Under the pieces are notes generated by a model, which had not been told where the DNA came from, searched no databases, and worked only from the letters and a program-made list of their open reading frames with translations. The position numbers and the translations under genes were made by a program. Source: Acridotheres tristis (Eukaryota; Chordata; Aves; Passeriformes; Sturnidae). From it: 64,000 nt of DNA. This document shows positions 1 through 12,600 of this stretch, piece after piece (the first letter of the stretch is position 1; each line of letters opens with the position of its first letter). The stretch covers positions 12,872,501 to 12,936,500 of the forward strand of contig CM072891.1 of the NCBI GenBank assembly GCA_037013685.1, written 5' to 3'.

Positions 1-166
1 AAGGCTGCCAAGAGAAGTTGCTGAGCCTCCATCCCTGGAGGAATTTAAAAGATATGTAAGTGTGGCTCTTAAGGACATGGTTTAGTGGTGGACTTGACAG
101 TGGTAGGTTTGTGGCTGGACTTGATGATCTTAAAGTTCTTTTCTGACCTAAATAATTGTGTGATAA
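1..166 (+). mobile_element. CR1 LINE 3' end fragment
   Basis: The sequence runs through the typical end of a bird CR1 element: a 'catccctggag' block, then 'ggacatggtttagtggtgg', a 'gacttgatgatctt' block and 'gacctaaataattgtgtgat', close to the usual CR1 tail that ends in a short ATTCTATGAT-like repeat. The element is 5'-truncated or cut by the window edge, and carries no intact reading frame. Its 3' end stops about 30 bases before the exon candidate at 199. Confidence 0.85.
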
Positions 167-198
167 AAACTAATGATCTTTTTCTCTTCTACTTTCAG

Positions 199-275
199 AG
201 AATTGCCTATGCTTCAAAATGAAAGTAAGGAAGAAGAATCCCCAAAAGTGTTAATTTGAGCAATAATTGTTGCTT
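199..275 (+). other. Candidate unassigned exon
   Basis: A strong pyrimidine tract and acceptor (ctcttctactttcag, AG at 197-198) is followed 77 bases later by a consensus donor, gtaagt, repeated 4 bases downstream as gtaagtaagt. In one frame the segment reads ELPMLQNESKEEESPKVLI and then stops at TGA 257-259, a hydrophilic tail unlike chance translation of nearby AT-rich DNA. Two readings fit. It may be a small 5' non-coding exon of FUT8, whose leader begins somewhere upstream of 29621. It may instead be the last coding exon of an upstream gene, with a 3' UTR perhaps ending after the AATAAA near 842. I cannot choose between them, and chance is also possible. Confidence 0.35.
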
Positions 276-3200
276 GTAAGTAAGTACTTCTCATTCTTTG
301 TGATGTTGCCTTCACAACTGAAAACTGCTCTTCTGTTGATAAGTCTTTGTCAGCTGAGGAAAGAAAACATTGCAGAAAAGAGGCCAGGTCCTTCTTCATT
401 TTTAAGTGATCCCTGTCAAAATGGGCCAATCAGATACCTATTTCACCTTTTGTTTCTCCTTACCTATTCCTCTCCCTTCTCCTCTTTGCCTCTCATCTCT
501 AATAAGAGAAATTCTTTGGTCGGCTCATTACGTACCCTCTGTCTTACATACAAAATTTACATACATATTTCTTTGGCAGTATTTCTGGGCTTTTTCCTTC
601 TATATTGCAGATAATACATGTATTTCTCAGAGATAAGCTGTGCTTCTGCAGAGGCTGGGCACAGGCTCAACTCCATGAAGTTTTTCAAAAGTTCTGAGCA
701 ACTAAGCTGTTGTTGGTGGAAAGTATTGTGTGCTCTGGGATATCCCAGATCCAGTGCTAGTTAATGCTTCAGATTCTTATGGTTTTGAAGGTCTGAGCAA
801 ATACCATAATAATCATGTTTGAGGATAATTTTTTTTTTTTAAATAAAGCTTAGCAGAAAGGTAACTCTTCGTTTTGAGAAAAATGCTTAAAGAATGAACT
901 TCACTGGGACATGAATATGGGTGTGAACTTGGAAACCAAGCATATTATAACATTATTCTTTTTCTGATGCAACTGTAGAAAAGACTCTTATGATCAGTAT
1001 ACTTAACTATGATAAGAAAGTTGTGAAAATTTCTTCAACTTCCACAATTGAACAAATTAGACTAAGAGTTCTAGCAAATTTGTTGCAGATTTGATGCTTT
1101 TACAGTTTACCCAACTTCACTAATGGATGTAAAGCTGGCGACATCTAAAGTGCTCTCAATTATTTTGATTTATTTTGCGCACTTATTATTCTAGAAGTAC
1201 TGTGGTATTGTAAGAGTTTAATGAATGGTTTATTAAATAAAAAAAGGAAAAAATAAGCGGGATTTCAGATAATGTTCTAGGGACCTTCTGGCCAGGCCAG
1301 AACAAAGAATAGCTCTCCAAGTGTCCAGTGTCCAGATAGGTGTCTTGAAACTGGGTTAGATGTTGTGACTGCTTCCTGTTGGTGAAAGGACTTGTTTCCA
1401 TTTCCTGAACCCTGCTTTCTTCTCTGTCTGACTCCTGCTGAAGAGTTAACTGGTTTATCTCACAAATCCAGAGGAAAGGTGGCTAGTTTTGTTTCTTGGC
1501 TTTTGGGATGGATCAGCTCAGACAGCTGTTCAAAGAAGTGTCCAAATGGTACAGAAGAGGCAGAGAGCCTCTGCAGGCAGGAGCAAATAGTGTGGGAGTG
1601 TCACCTGTCACTTTAGGCAGCTGCCAGTCTGTGGATTTGCCCAGCAGTTCATGGTAACACTCTTGAAATTGTTAGGCTGGGAACACGTGATTTGACTTTG
1701 GACTTTTCTGTGGGGGCTTCAGACTAGGAGTGGCTAATTTTGCCATTGCAGTTAGTCGGAATGGTTTGTGATATGGAGTAGAAACAATGATTCAGAGGGA
1801 AAAAAACTTAGCTGGTAGCCAGGAAATCTGTGACAGTCTTTCTCCCACCCCACCCTCCAACTCTCCAGCCCCATGTGTAGTATCTGCGTGCTCCAGGCTC
1901 TGAAAATGAATGAAAGGTAGAAAAATTTCCATGACTTTTCAAAGCCTCACTTGTAGAATTGGCTGATCCCTTGTACGTGGTGTTATGTAATGCAACAATT
2001 TGTATCTTGATTAGAAGTTTTGTAAATTAAAATTTGTTTCTTTGAGAGAGCCTGCTTGCAGGCATGCATGCATATGTGGTTGCTTAGTTTTGTACTTCCT
2101 ATTCTGTGTTCACGAAGTTGATTTGTCCGGAAGCTGTGGTGATGGTTTGACTGTGTTTATCAGAGATGTGTTCCTTCTTTTAGCAAGAAAGAGGCACACT
2201 GGTTGAGAACTGCATGAAACATCTTCTTGCCTTTTCTGTTTAGTTTGTGTGGGAGGGTAATTAAAAGGATTTGTGCATGTCTATAAACGGCAGTGCCTGG
2301 AGCTATAGTTAAGCCAGGGCTTTGGTGTATGCATTGCTCAGCTGCTGAGGGAGGCTGAGCAGTGGCAGAAAGCTGATTTGGGCTTGGTGTCCAGGTAAGA
2401 TAGAAGTGGTGCTGCTGGGTTGAGACAAGTGACTGAGCACTACAGAGAAGGTGATATTTTACCTGTATTACTTGATTATGCTATCCATGGATTGTGTTGG
2501 ATTCCTGCTTCTGGTCAGATGTAACAAGCTGCATTTGGAATTATTTTCTGCTATCACAATCTGGCTTGGGAAAACTGTATTATCAACTATATACTTATTT
2601 AATATTTTTTTCCTGATTCTTTTCAGATATAAAAATATTTCCATGATAGCCTTTCCTTTTTTTTTCCCCCAAATCATATTTCACACTTAGTCTAATCTAT
2701 TCCATCTATGAACTGCTGTTCTGTAGTTTGTTGAGAAATAAAGATCAAATCAACGTTTCTTATTGCATTCTAAAACACTTTCTTATTCTTTCTCAGATAT
2801 TCTGTAAGTTAGATTAATCTGTGATAGGCTTTCAAGATAAACTAATCTCTGGAAAAGGCCTGTATAGCTTGAGTTTTATTTATTTTAAGGGCACCTAAAA
2901 TCTCGGATGGATATTCTCTGTTTCTTCGTATCTAAATAGATCAGTGTATGATTCCTGACGAAAAATACCTTTTCAGGAGGGTATGTTGCTGATTTAGCCC
3001 TGCCATTTTATCAGGACTGTGCCTCTGTCATTCTGGAGTATCTGTGATCTTGCTGCTTTTCCTCTTGCCTGAGGATCAGCAAAGTCTGTTTCTTGTTCAA
3101 ACATTTGGCTTCAGTGTGCTTTTCTGTCCTGGTAGGCATTTAGCTTGGATTCTTCTTTGAAAGATTGCTTCCTGCTCCTCTGTCTCTCTGAACTGTAATC

Positions 3201-4073
3201 TTTATTAAAAGTGTGTTCTAGATAAGTCATTTCTGATGCAGCAGCACAAACAACAGTCTTTTATGTTATTCTTTTCAAGAAAAGAGGATGCTAATGGATC
3301 CATTGACACACATGTTTAGTGCAGTGAAAAATTATACCAGTCTGAGACACTGCAGAGCAGTTGGAAGATTGGAGGAGAATTTAACATGAAGCAAGAAATT
3401 TAGAATGAGCAAGGGGAAATGGGATTCAAGCCATTAAGGGCAAACTTAAAATACTGCTTTTAAATTAAAGAAAAAGAAAACAAGAGAGTCCAGGATAAGG
3501 AATGGCTGAGAGTTCTGAAGAAAGAGATTGGGGGTTAAGAGCTGACCTTAAATCAAGATTATCATGCACAAAAAGTAGTTCTGAGAATGTAACATCACAC
3601 CAAGATGAGTAAATAAAAGTGCTGTCATTCAAACTGATGTAAATCTCTCTGCACAACCTAGGGTAGAAATGGAGTCAGCTAAGTCATTGTGTCCAGTTAG
3701 GAACTTAATGCATGCAAAGAAATCAAAATTATCTTGCCAAATTGGAGAGTCCAGAAGCAAATAGTATTGAAAATATAATGCTTGATCCAAGACCTGTGAG
3801 GAGAGGTTAAAATAGTAACAGGCTGATTAAGGAGAAAAATATTTTCCCCCAAAAATTGTCTATCTCTTTTGTGAATGAAGCATAAGGAGAGAAGCTTTTT
3901 GCAAAAGATGCTGAGAAGGAGCATAGGATCTCTTTCTGCATATTGCAGAGTTTTTTACTTCAAATATTTTTTAGCTTAAATACTTATTCCAATGGACCAA
4001 GTAATGTTTTATCTCGAATGCATCTAAGTTTAAAACTAAATAGTCCAAATCTGGAACATCAACGGAATATTTG

Positions 4074-4099
4074 AAAAAAAAACAACCAACAAACCAAAC
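4074..4099. repeat. A-rich / ACCAAC low-complexity tract
   Basis: A run of A is followed by 'caaccaacaaaccaaac'. This is the reverse-complement form of the T/G tracts seen elsewhere in the window. Confidence 0.7.
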
Positions 4100-7000
4100 T
4101 AGACATAACCTGGTGGATATTATTTGGCTCTAAATTACTGTTATTTTTACAGTGCCTGAAAAGTCAAATTTCAAATATCACTGGTAGTCTGTACTTTTTA
4201 AAATGCCTGGGATTCGTTAGTTATGGGAAACTAAACTTTGGTATTGACAGATTGTTTAAGGGGACAAGATCAGAGGAAACAGCCAGGCAAGAAGTTTCCT
4301 GCTTCACAAATTCTTTCAGGTAAATAGGTGAGGATGTTCATCACAGGATTTAAAAAATTTTACTTTTAGTATGAAATACAGAGAGATGGTGTAGGTGTGA
4401 TAAGTGTGAGTTAGGAATTTTTATTGATGTTATCATTTTTAGATTAAATGGTAGAGGGGCTGATAGTCTTGCACACTTTTTGCTGTTGAGTGAAAGAAAT
4501 TATAGTTGTCACAGGGAGAAGAACGAGATGTAGATAAATGTCAAGGCAACATCTACAGTATAGAAATATTCTGCAGTTAATTTGGCTTTGCTCTTTTTAA
4601 TGATGTCATTATACTACATTGATAATTCAGTACTTCTTTATTGTTTGGATTATATCAAATAGTGGCTAATTAAACACTTCTGAAATTGGCAGATCCTGTT
4701 AGCGTAGGAAAATCTTAATTTAATTGTTTTTGCACTTCAGTCTTGGTGGGGTTTTTTTGTTACTTCTTTTGTTCTTAAACAAATGTTGAAATAAGCCAAG
4801 TCTAACGGAAACGAGAAAAATCAGATGCTTGCCAGTATGTGGAAAAAACCTAATCAAGACAGAGGTTAATTATAGGGTGATTAACTTGAAACTGATCCTA
4901 ATGATACTGTCTTTTAATCAGATTGATTTTGCCTAAGCATATTTGTTATAATTCATGTTAACTGTATTAAAATTAGTTAATGAATCCAAAAAACTGTCAG
5001 TAAGGAGGGAACTTTCAAACTCTAAGGAAGGCTCCCTCATTGTTACATGGCAGGAGGTTCTTGGTCATTGGCTTTAGCTCTTGGGAAAAATACACTGCTC
5101 CTAATAAATGTCTAAATTTGATAGAAAGAGATCACTAACTTAAATTGCTTGGCAAGTTGAGCTGGAAAGTATTTGGGTAGAGCCAAATGTGTGATCCCAG
5201 GTCTAGAGACCAATATTGTAGATTGCACTTATGGATTAGAGACAATGGTTTTGAATAATGCAGCCAGTAGAGGGGATGTAGGGGAGGTGATATTAACTGC
5301 TGTCTACAATATTAATGGGCTGTGGTGAGTGTATAATGGCTAGTTTGGGGTTCCTAAGATTAGTCAGAAATAGTCATAAGAGGTTTGGAAGAGGGCTGTA
5401 AAAATGCAGGTTCTGGGAAAGTGGATCTCATTTCAGAAAATATAAGAAGCTTATTCTGTTGAAGTGTTACTTGAGATGTTTTGAAGATTTGAACTTTAAT
5501 CCTTTATGAAAAGACATTGGTGAGAGCTGAAAACACGTTTGGTAGCTAAGTGGTTGAGCAATTTATCTGGGAATCATTTGTTCTCTCTCATTCTCTCTTT
5601 TAGTGTCTTTGAATCTCATGGATGGTTTTAGTAAAACATGTGCCTTTTCTTGGAGAACATGTGTGGTGCTGATGCAAGGAATAGGAGAAAGTGTGTGGTC
5701 ATTGGATCACAAAGCAAAGATGGTAGTCATGATGTATTAGAGAGCAACAAGACAGTGTAGCAGAATATACACATTAGATGGAAAGAAAGCAAGGATTGCT
5801 ATTGGCCTTGCAGATGGAGCTGAGACCCCGTGTTATGGCTCAGGAAATAAAGATATTACAGACTACAGCAGAGGAATCCCAGTCCAATTCCTACTGCCAT
5901 ATTCCCCTCTGGGGGCAGGGTTTTAATATCCCCTTACCCAAGTCAGGGTGTTAGTGGTAACATTTTTGTCACAAATACTATGTAAAATACAATGTGTCAC
6001 AGTGACCAGAATATAAATCTGTGAAATCCATCCTTGTCTCAAGGCGTTACCAGCTCTTTTTCTGCCAGCCAAATGCATTTTCAGGCATTGTGTTGCATCT
6101 TCTTATGCAGTAGTTGTATTACTCCTTTTTCCTTTCTATGGTGTATAGATTTTTCACCTGTTGAGCTAATGGTAGAATCCTTCTGAATGAATGTTGGCTT
6201 TGCAATTCTGCCACTGAACATGTTCCTTTCCAGGAAATAGGCTAATGTTTTCACAAAGTTCTGTTTTTGAAATACTGCTTTTTGTACCTTCCTTCCCAGC
6301 CATATTAATATTTGTGATAGTATTATTATTATTTTTTAATAATGGAAAAATACTCCTTTCCCCTCTATGCTTAAGATTGGCTTAGGAAGGCAGAACTACT
6401 GTATATCTCTCTTCTCGATTCATCACAGTGTAGAAATTCTCTTGTCTTGAAATGTGCCTTTTCCTGCATACTACAGTTGCAGTGCTGGGCAAAGCTCATG
6501 TTTTTAGTGTCTCTAAATGTATGAGAACAGCTATTTACTTTATATTTCTCTACAAGCAGATGGTAGTCTGGAACTGGAAACTTCTGGAGGGCAATCTTTT
6601 CGTTTTGCAACGTTGTCAAATGGCTTTGATTGTGTTGTCAGTGTTATGTGCAGTTGTGTTTGGCATGGACACGATCTGGAGGGTGCAAGGAGATTGCTGA
6701 TTGTGCTGTAAGAGTGAGTGAACCTGCAACTCAGTGCTTTGCTCACAGACCCAACAGCACTGCTCAGCAATGTGCAGGTGGTCAGTGAAGACTTGCAGCA
6801 GTTGATGGTTTTCGTGCACAATCTGTGTCATGCATCCTTTCTCCTTGATTATCTTGTCTTCATTTCAATGTGTTTTGGTAGCTGCTGGAGTCAAACAAAC
6901 ATGGAAAAATTATGTATGCTATTGTTCCATGGTCATAACGCTCCTCTGAGAAGAATTCATGTGTCTTCTGGAGAGTGGCTGAATGAAGACTGCTGTGATG

Positions 7001-9638
7001 AGCCACATCTATTTCATAAAGGGGACACTAAAAAGCCACTAATGAAGTTGTGGGAAGTGGACTCTTGAGTCCTCATAATTTGCTGAATGCTGTGATTAGC
7101 ATCCCACAGAGCATTGTAAAACAGTTCATTAATCATAGTCAGTGGTAAGGAAGGCTCTGGAATGTCAGCTGTATTGTGCACCTTTCTGTGCTTACAGCAT
7201 CTTGTGAACAGGGGCCGGAATATTTATGAAAACAAGTGTATGTGTGCTGTGGTGGGCCACTCTTAGCAGCAGTATGACAGTACTTTCTGGAATAAAGAAT
7301 AAATGGAATAAAACTTTTTCTAGTGTAGCAATACTATTAAAATAGTTCTTAAGTTATTTTGCTAAAAATATTTTATGATCTTTGTATTATTCTGCTGCTA
7401 AACCATTTATATTTTAAATTAACATTCATATTAAAAATGCTTGCACTAATTTTGTCCCACTAGTTCAATTCAAACAATTAATCTAGTTGTTTTCACTTTG
7501 GTGATCTACATGTTTTCTTATTATTTTATAACATTTTATCCTAACGTTCCATATATTCCAGAAAACTAATTTACATATACCCAGAATCTCTGGTTTTCAG
7601 TTAATAATTGTTGCTGTTAACTAATATATATTTCTTAAAATGTGTTCTGATGTAAAATCATCTGTATGATGAATCAAAATTACTGAGCTCCATTTGATGG
7701 GAAAAATTAATGCGGATATTTTTGGAAGTTATTTTGCACGACCTGAAAATGGAACATTCATTCTACATCAGTGCTACATAGTTCATTTGATAATGGTATA
7801 TTTCTGAAAACTATTACTGTTCTAGAACAAACACTTGAAGTCAAAAGTTATTAAATCAGAAGTATTCAGCTAGCAGCTAATCAGATTTTTCAGCTAGCAG
7901 CTTATATTTAGTTTTGGCCCTTTAGTCCAATAGCAGTATTCCAGAGAGTGTTGTTAGGATGTGACCAGTGAAAAATAATCTCTGAGTTTGTGAGAATTTT
8001 ATGGCAATATATATTAGAGCAGGCTAATGTTTTGGTGCCTCTCTAGAGCAGGGAGCATAGCTTGAAGCAAGGTCAAGAAAAAGGAAAACTTGAGCTCTGT
8101 TCAGAAAATTAATGGAATGTAGTTTATGCATTCTAAAGGCTTCAGAGAATATCTTAATAACATAAGCTTTCCACCTCTCGTTCAGCTTTTTATCTTCCAC
8201 GTGCCCTTTTGGAGCACTGATCTTCCAGTCTTGAACAGTGCAAATCCCTTAAATTTGGGACAACTTGAGGGTTTTTCCATTTGTCTTCTGTCACAGGATT
8301 GTTTATCACCTGCTTTTCATTTATTCCTTTTCATCAACTTTTTTCATAATTTAGTAACTGTACCTGTTGTAAACGTGTCCTCTAGAGATGGAGTTGATGG
8401 CAGAGAGAATGGGCTCTTTTCCTAGTGCATGCCAAATATAATGAGTAGGTTTTATGTGCTTTCCTAAAAATCTATGGATATTCTCCAGATTTCTGTGCAG
8501 TGAGACTCAGATCTCTTTTGTAAAGAAGCATCAGAAAAATGAACTGATAGCTTGCTGCAGAAGATAATCAGAACTTTGATGCAATTCATTACTCCTGTGC
8601 ATGTGTGTGCTCTTTCCATGTAGTTGCTCACTAAGTCATGGCCAACTACTTCTGCTGCTATTTTATATTTCATCAGTATTTTAATCTGTGCCATTTCTTT
8701 AGAGATGTTAGGAGCATGTATCCACAGAAAAGAATTTAATTTTTTTTTTATCTATGCTCTTTTTAGCAGTCATAGTATGAAGAAATGCTTTTTTCTGTTT
8801 TCTATTTTGTTCACATCTACAGTACTTTTTCTAAAATGTATTTTTTCTCATACTCTGCTTAAAGATGTAACTTTTTTTGGTCTAATTCCTGGCCTGTTAT
8901 GATGAGTAATCAAGTGTTTCTTTCATCTGGTAAGATTGTTGTGTTTATGAATTGATTAACTTTCTTCAGCTGCTAAATTTCTCAATTCTGTTTTTCCGAG
9001 TGTTCAGTGTTCTTCAAGGCGAGAAGAATTTTACCTTTTTTTTCCTCTGTTCCTCTGGCTCAGTGCATGCAGGCAAATTGTGGAGAGGGTTCTAGATTTT
9101 TGTAGCATGTAAGCATGTTTTTATCTTTTTCCACTTGTCATTTAATTTGACAAGATTAAGGAATGAAATATAAAAATGCATTTTTCCTAAACAAACAGGG
9201 AAACCAAATTATTTCATAACAAGCTAACTTATCAGATAATTAATAAAATGTTGTGGGTCTTTTTTAATACAAAATATGTTATTTTTGAGATGATTTGGAT
9301 GAACTGGTTAAAAGGTGTTTGTGGTAACAATATTTTTCCTTCTTTATTGTCAGAATTGATTTGCATTCCCTCATTTTTCTTGTTGATAAGTGTCCTCAAA
9401 CATTTTAAAATAATGATCCTAATTTCTGGAAAGATCAGAACTGCATATTAAGAATGCTTTGGCTTTGTGTGATTGTAATGATATGTCCAGTTTCATGCCT
9501 TTTTATTGGTATCCCAACATTCAGTGTGTTTGATCTCTATTTTTTTTTTGTTAAGCAGAGAAAATCTGAGAGAATGAGGCAGGAGAGATGAGTCAGCTCA
9601 ACACTTAAAATGTCCCCAACCAACAAATAATCGAACTT

Positions 9639-9671
9639 AAAAAAAAAAAAAAAACCAACCGAAAACCAAAC
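9639..9671. repeat. A-run with ACCAACC tail
   Basis: About 16 consecutive A followed by 'ccaaccgaaaaccaaac'. It has the same composition as other A/C tracts here. It may be the remnant of a retroposon tail or simple low-complexity DNA; I see no element body attached. Confidence 0.7.
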
Positions 9672-12600
9672 ATGAAAACCTTTGCCAAACTGTTCCAAAA
9701 GTCTGTATTGCATGTGAGAAACCTTTCTCAACAGCACTGCAAAATGATGGCCCACATTGCTCCCTGTAAATGTGACTCTTTCATAGGTTATACCTTCATC
9801 TACTTGTCTGTACTTCTGTACTAGGAGCAGATCCTTTAATTATGTATATAGATCTGACTTCCTTGTGTGACTGTTGCTTATGTTGGTCTCAATACCAGTA
9901 AAGGTGCTGTATTTAATAGAACTTTATTTTACAAGAATTCCAATGATGGTCTTTGAGTTAGATCTCTTAAGTTTCACTCCTGTTAAACACAACCATGGAA
10001 AAAGTTATTTGATATGTGTTCTAGTACGGTATGTTGAAGAAGAGCCAATGCAGAGATGACCTGATAAATAAACTATAATTAAATTGCCTGTTTTTGACAA
10101 GGCTTTTCAATAACTGCTTTTAGAAAAATGAAATTTTGGGGAGAAAAGAGAAACAGTTTTTTTGTGCATTTGTAACCCCATAATGGAATAGAAAAAAAAG
10201 AAAAATATATGATTATTTTTCATAATGCTGACAGTGTAATGCAAGGTTTCATCTTATCCTTCTCAAGTGCCTGTGCTGGGTCATGTGTACTTCATCATAA
10301 GAATAAATTGTCTAGAAAATTAAACCTCTTGAGCTTTTCTGGATAGAACCTATATAGGAAACTTCAGCATTATATTTACAACCAAATAATCTTGGCATAA
10401 TGTTTTCATTTTAATTTTTTTGCATGTGTGTGTGTGCTTGTCTAATATAGATAGGGAGAGAAGGAAATTAGAAGTGAGTACGTATTCTATTTGGGAAGAG
10501 ATCTTCCTGTGGTCAGGTAATGAATGAAAAATTCAGGATGGTACTAAGTGAACCTGTGCATGTAGATATAACTGTGTATGTGTTACTCAGTACAGTACGT
10601 GTAGCAATGGATCCATTTAAAGTAAATCAAGGTCGTGTGGTTTTTTTAAATACCACTATTAAATTTTTTATCACCTAATGCTATCTTAGACTTTCATCTA
10701 CCATCATTGCTGTAGAAAACAGGGTATACTACTAGTATATTTAAAATACACATTCCATTGCATGCATGTTTTTACAAACTTGTGTATTTCAGTCCTGTGT
10801 ATGACTGAAATGAATAAAGATCTCTAAGCTCAACTTTGGATCTAAATTATTTATTTATCTCTGGAACCAGCTGTGTAAATCACATTGAGATAAACACAGT
10901 GTATGAAATTTCTCTTCCATCAATAGTTGCATAGAGAGTTTATCCTAGGGAAGTCTTACAAAATCAATTAATAAATATTTAGACTATTTATAAGTGATGC
11001 ATAAAAGTAGGAAATAGTGGTTCTTTTTATATGTCATTAGGGAACATTTTTGTAATGTTATATATTTCTGTGAAATAATGAGTAAATGTTTACAACCATA
11101 AATTATATGTCCATCACTCCATTGTTTTTCAAAAGAAAAGAAAAATATTTTGCTACCTGTCAGGTATTTGAAAGTCAGTTTCTGGAAATTGGCTAATTTA
11201 GCTAATAAACACATCCTGGGCTAGTACAGTAGTAGGATGTCGTGATATTTTTAATAAGTGTCTGTTTACTCTTGGCTCAGTATTCCCTCAGTATTGCTGT
11301 CTTTAGTGTTGATTTGAAATGTATTTAGTAAGTAGATAGCAAAATTCATCTTGCTGTCATATTCTGGTAGCTTTTGTTGTTTGTTTGTTTCATTTGTTTA
11401 AGAAAGCTTACATCAGTTTTAAACTCCTGATATAAGGAAACTGATGTCCATCACCACTATGCTTTGGAAAAGTGATGGTTATATTATGAAATAGAATATC
11501 TTGCCACCAGACCTGTAAATATTTTAAATTGCTGAAGAATTACACTGATCATAGCAAAAGACTTATCATTCACTTGTGTTGAACAAACACTTTGGTAGTG
11601 AGAGGCAAGGTAGCAATGACAGAAGTAATTAGTGGTGCTGCTCTAGGTGAAAATAAAAATAGTTTTGTTATTTAACCTTGGTGTTACAGTTTATTGAAGG
11701 AATTTATCACTTTGTTTTGTTCTGAAGTTAAAAAGGAGAAATGTTATTGCAAAAGTTTTGCACGACTTCTGAAAGAACATGTGAATGTTCCTTCTGCCAT
11801 ACAAGCTGTTTAACTTCATAAGGAAAAAGGCTAAGATTTTACTCCAAATAAATGTGGTGGCAGCTTCTAACGGTCTTGAAGTTGTTTATGGGGAGTTAGT
11901 CAACACCTGAAAAGGTGGCTGAATAGACCATAAATCTGTTTTTCTGAGGAACCAGTTATCATAACATTTTCAACCTCAGGTGTTGTTATTATTGCTCAGC
12001 ATCTCAAAAACTGGACACCAATGTGTTCGTATTAGTATTACATTTCAAGTTGGTGCCTTTATGAAAAATCTGAAAACAACAAATGTATTTGGTCCAAGAT
12101 TATTTAGGTTTATATCAAATTTGAATTAACTGTGAGCAGAGGAGACAGAATTAGAATTGCATCTGAGATACTGTAATGATATTTTGATTCTCGTGTCTTT
12201 GCAAAAAAACTAGTGTTTCTAATTTATAGAGGTTGAGAAAAAAAGATTGTAAAATACAGGTTGTATTGCATGCAGATTTCAAATCTGTAAAATACAGATT
12301 GATTTTTATAGATTTAAAATTTACAATTGTTTATGGATTGTAAAATGCAGTCAGAATTTTGGTGGCTCTTTGATTCAGTCTGTGTGAAAGCATATGTATG
12401 TGCAGCAGGAAAAAGCTGCTGGAGAGCTGGTATATCTAGAAAATTCCATCGAACATAAGGAATCTGTTCTGAGGAAAGAATTCCAGTGCTTGTGTTGGTA
12501 GTATTGTGTAGTGATGGATGGAGTGCAGGGAGAAAATCAGTTACCACTTTATCAGTGTTATTTGTCCAATTTTCAGTTCATGTTTCCCCATATACTACAC

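Noticed and set aside
6452..7068. Overlapping open frames of 82-116 codons on both strands
   Set aside because: No exon boundaries, no recognised family, and openness on both strands suggests composition rather than coding.
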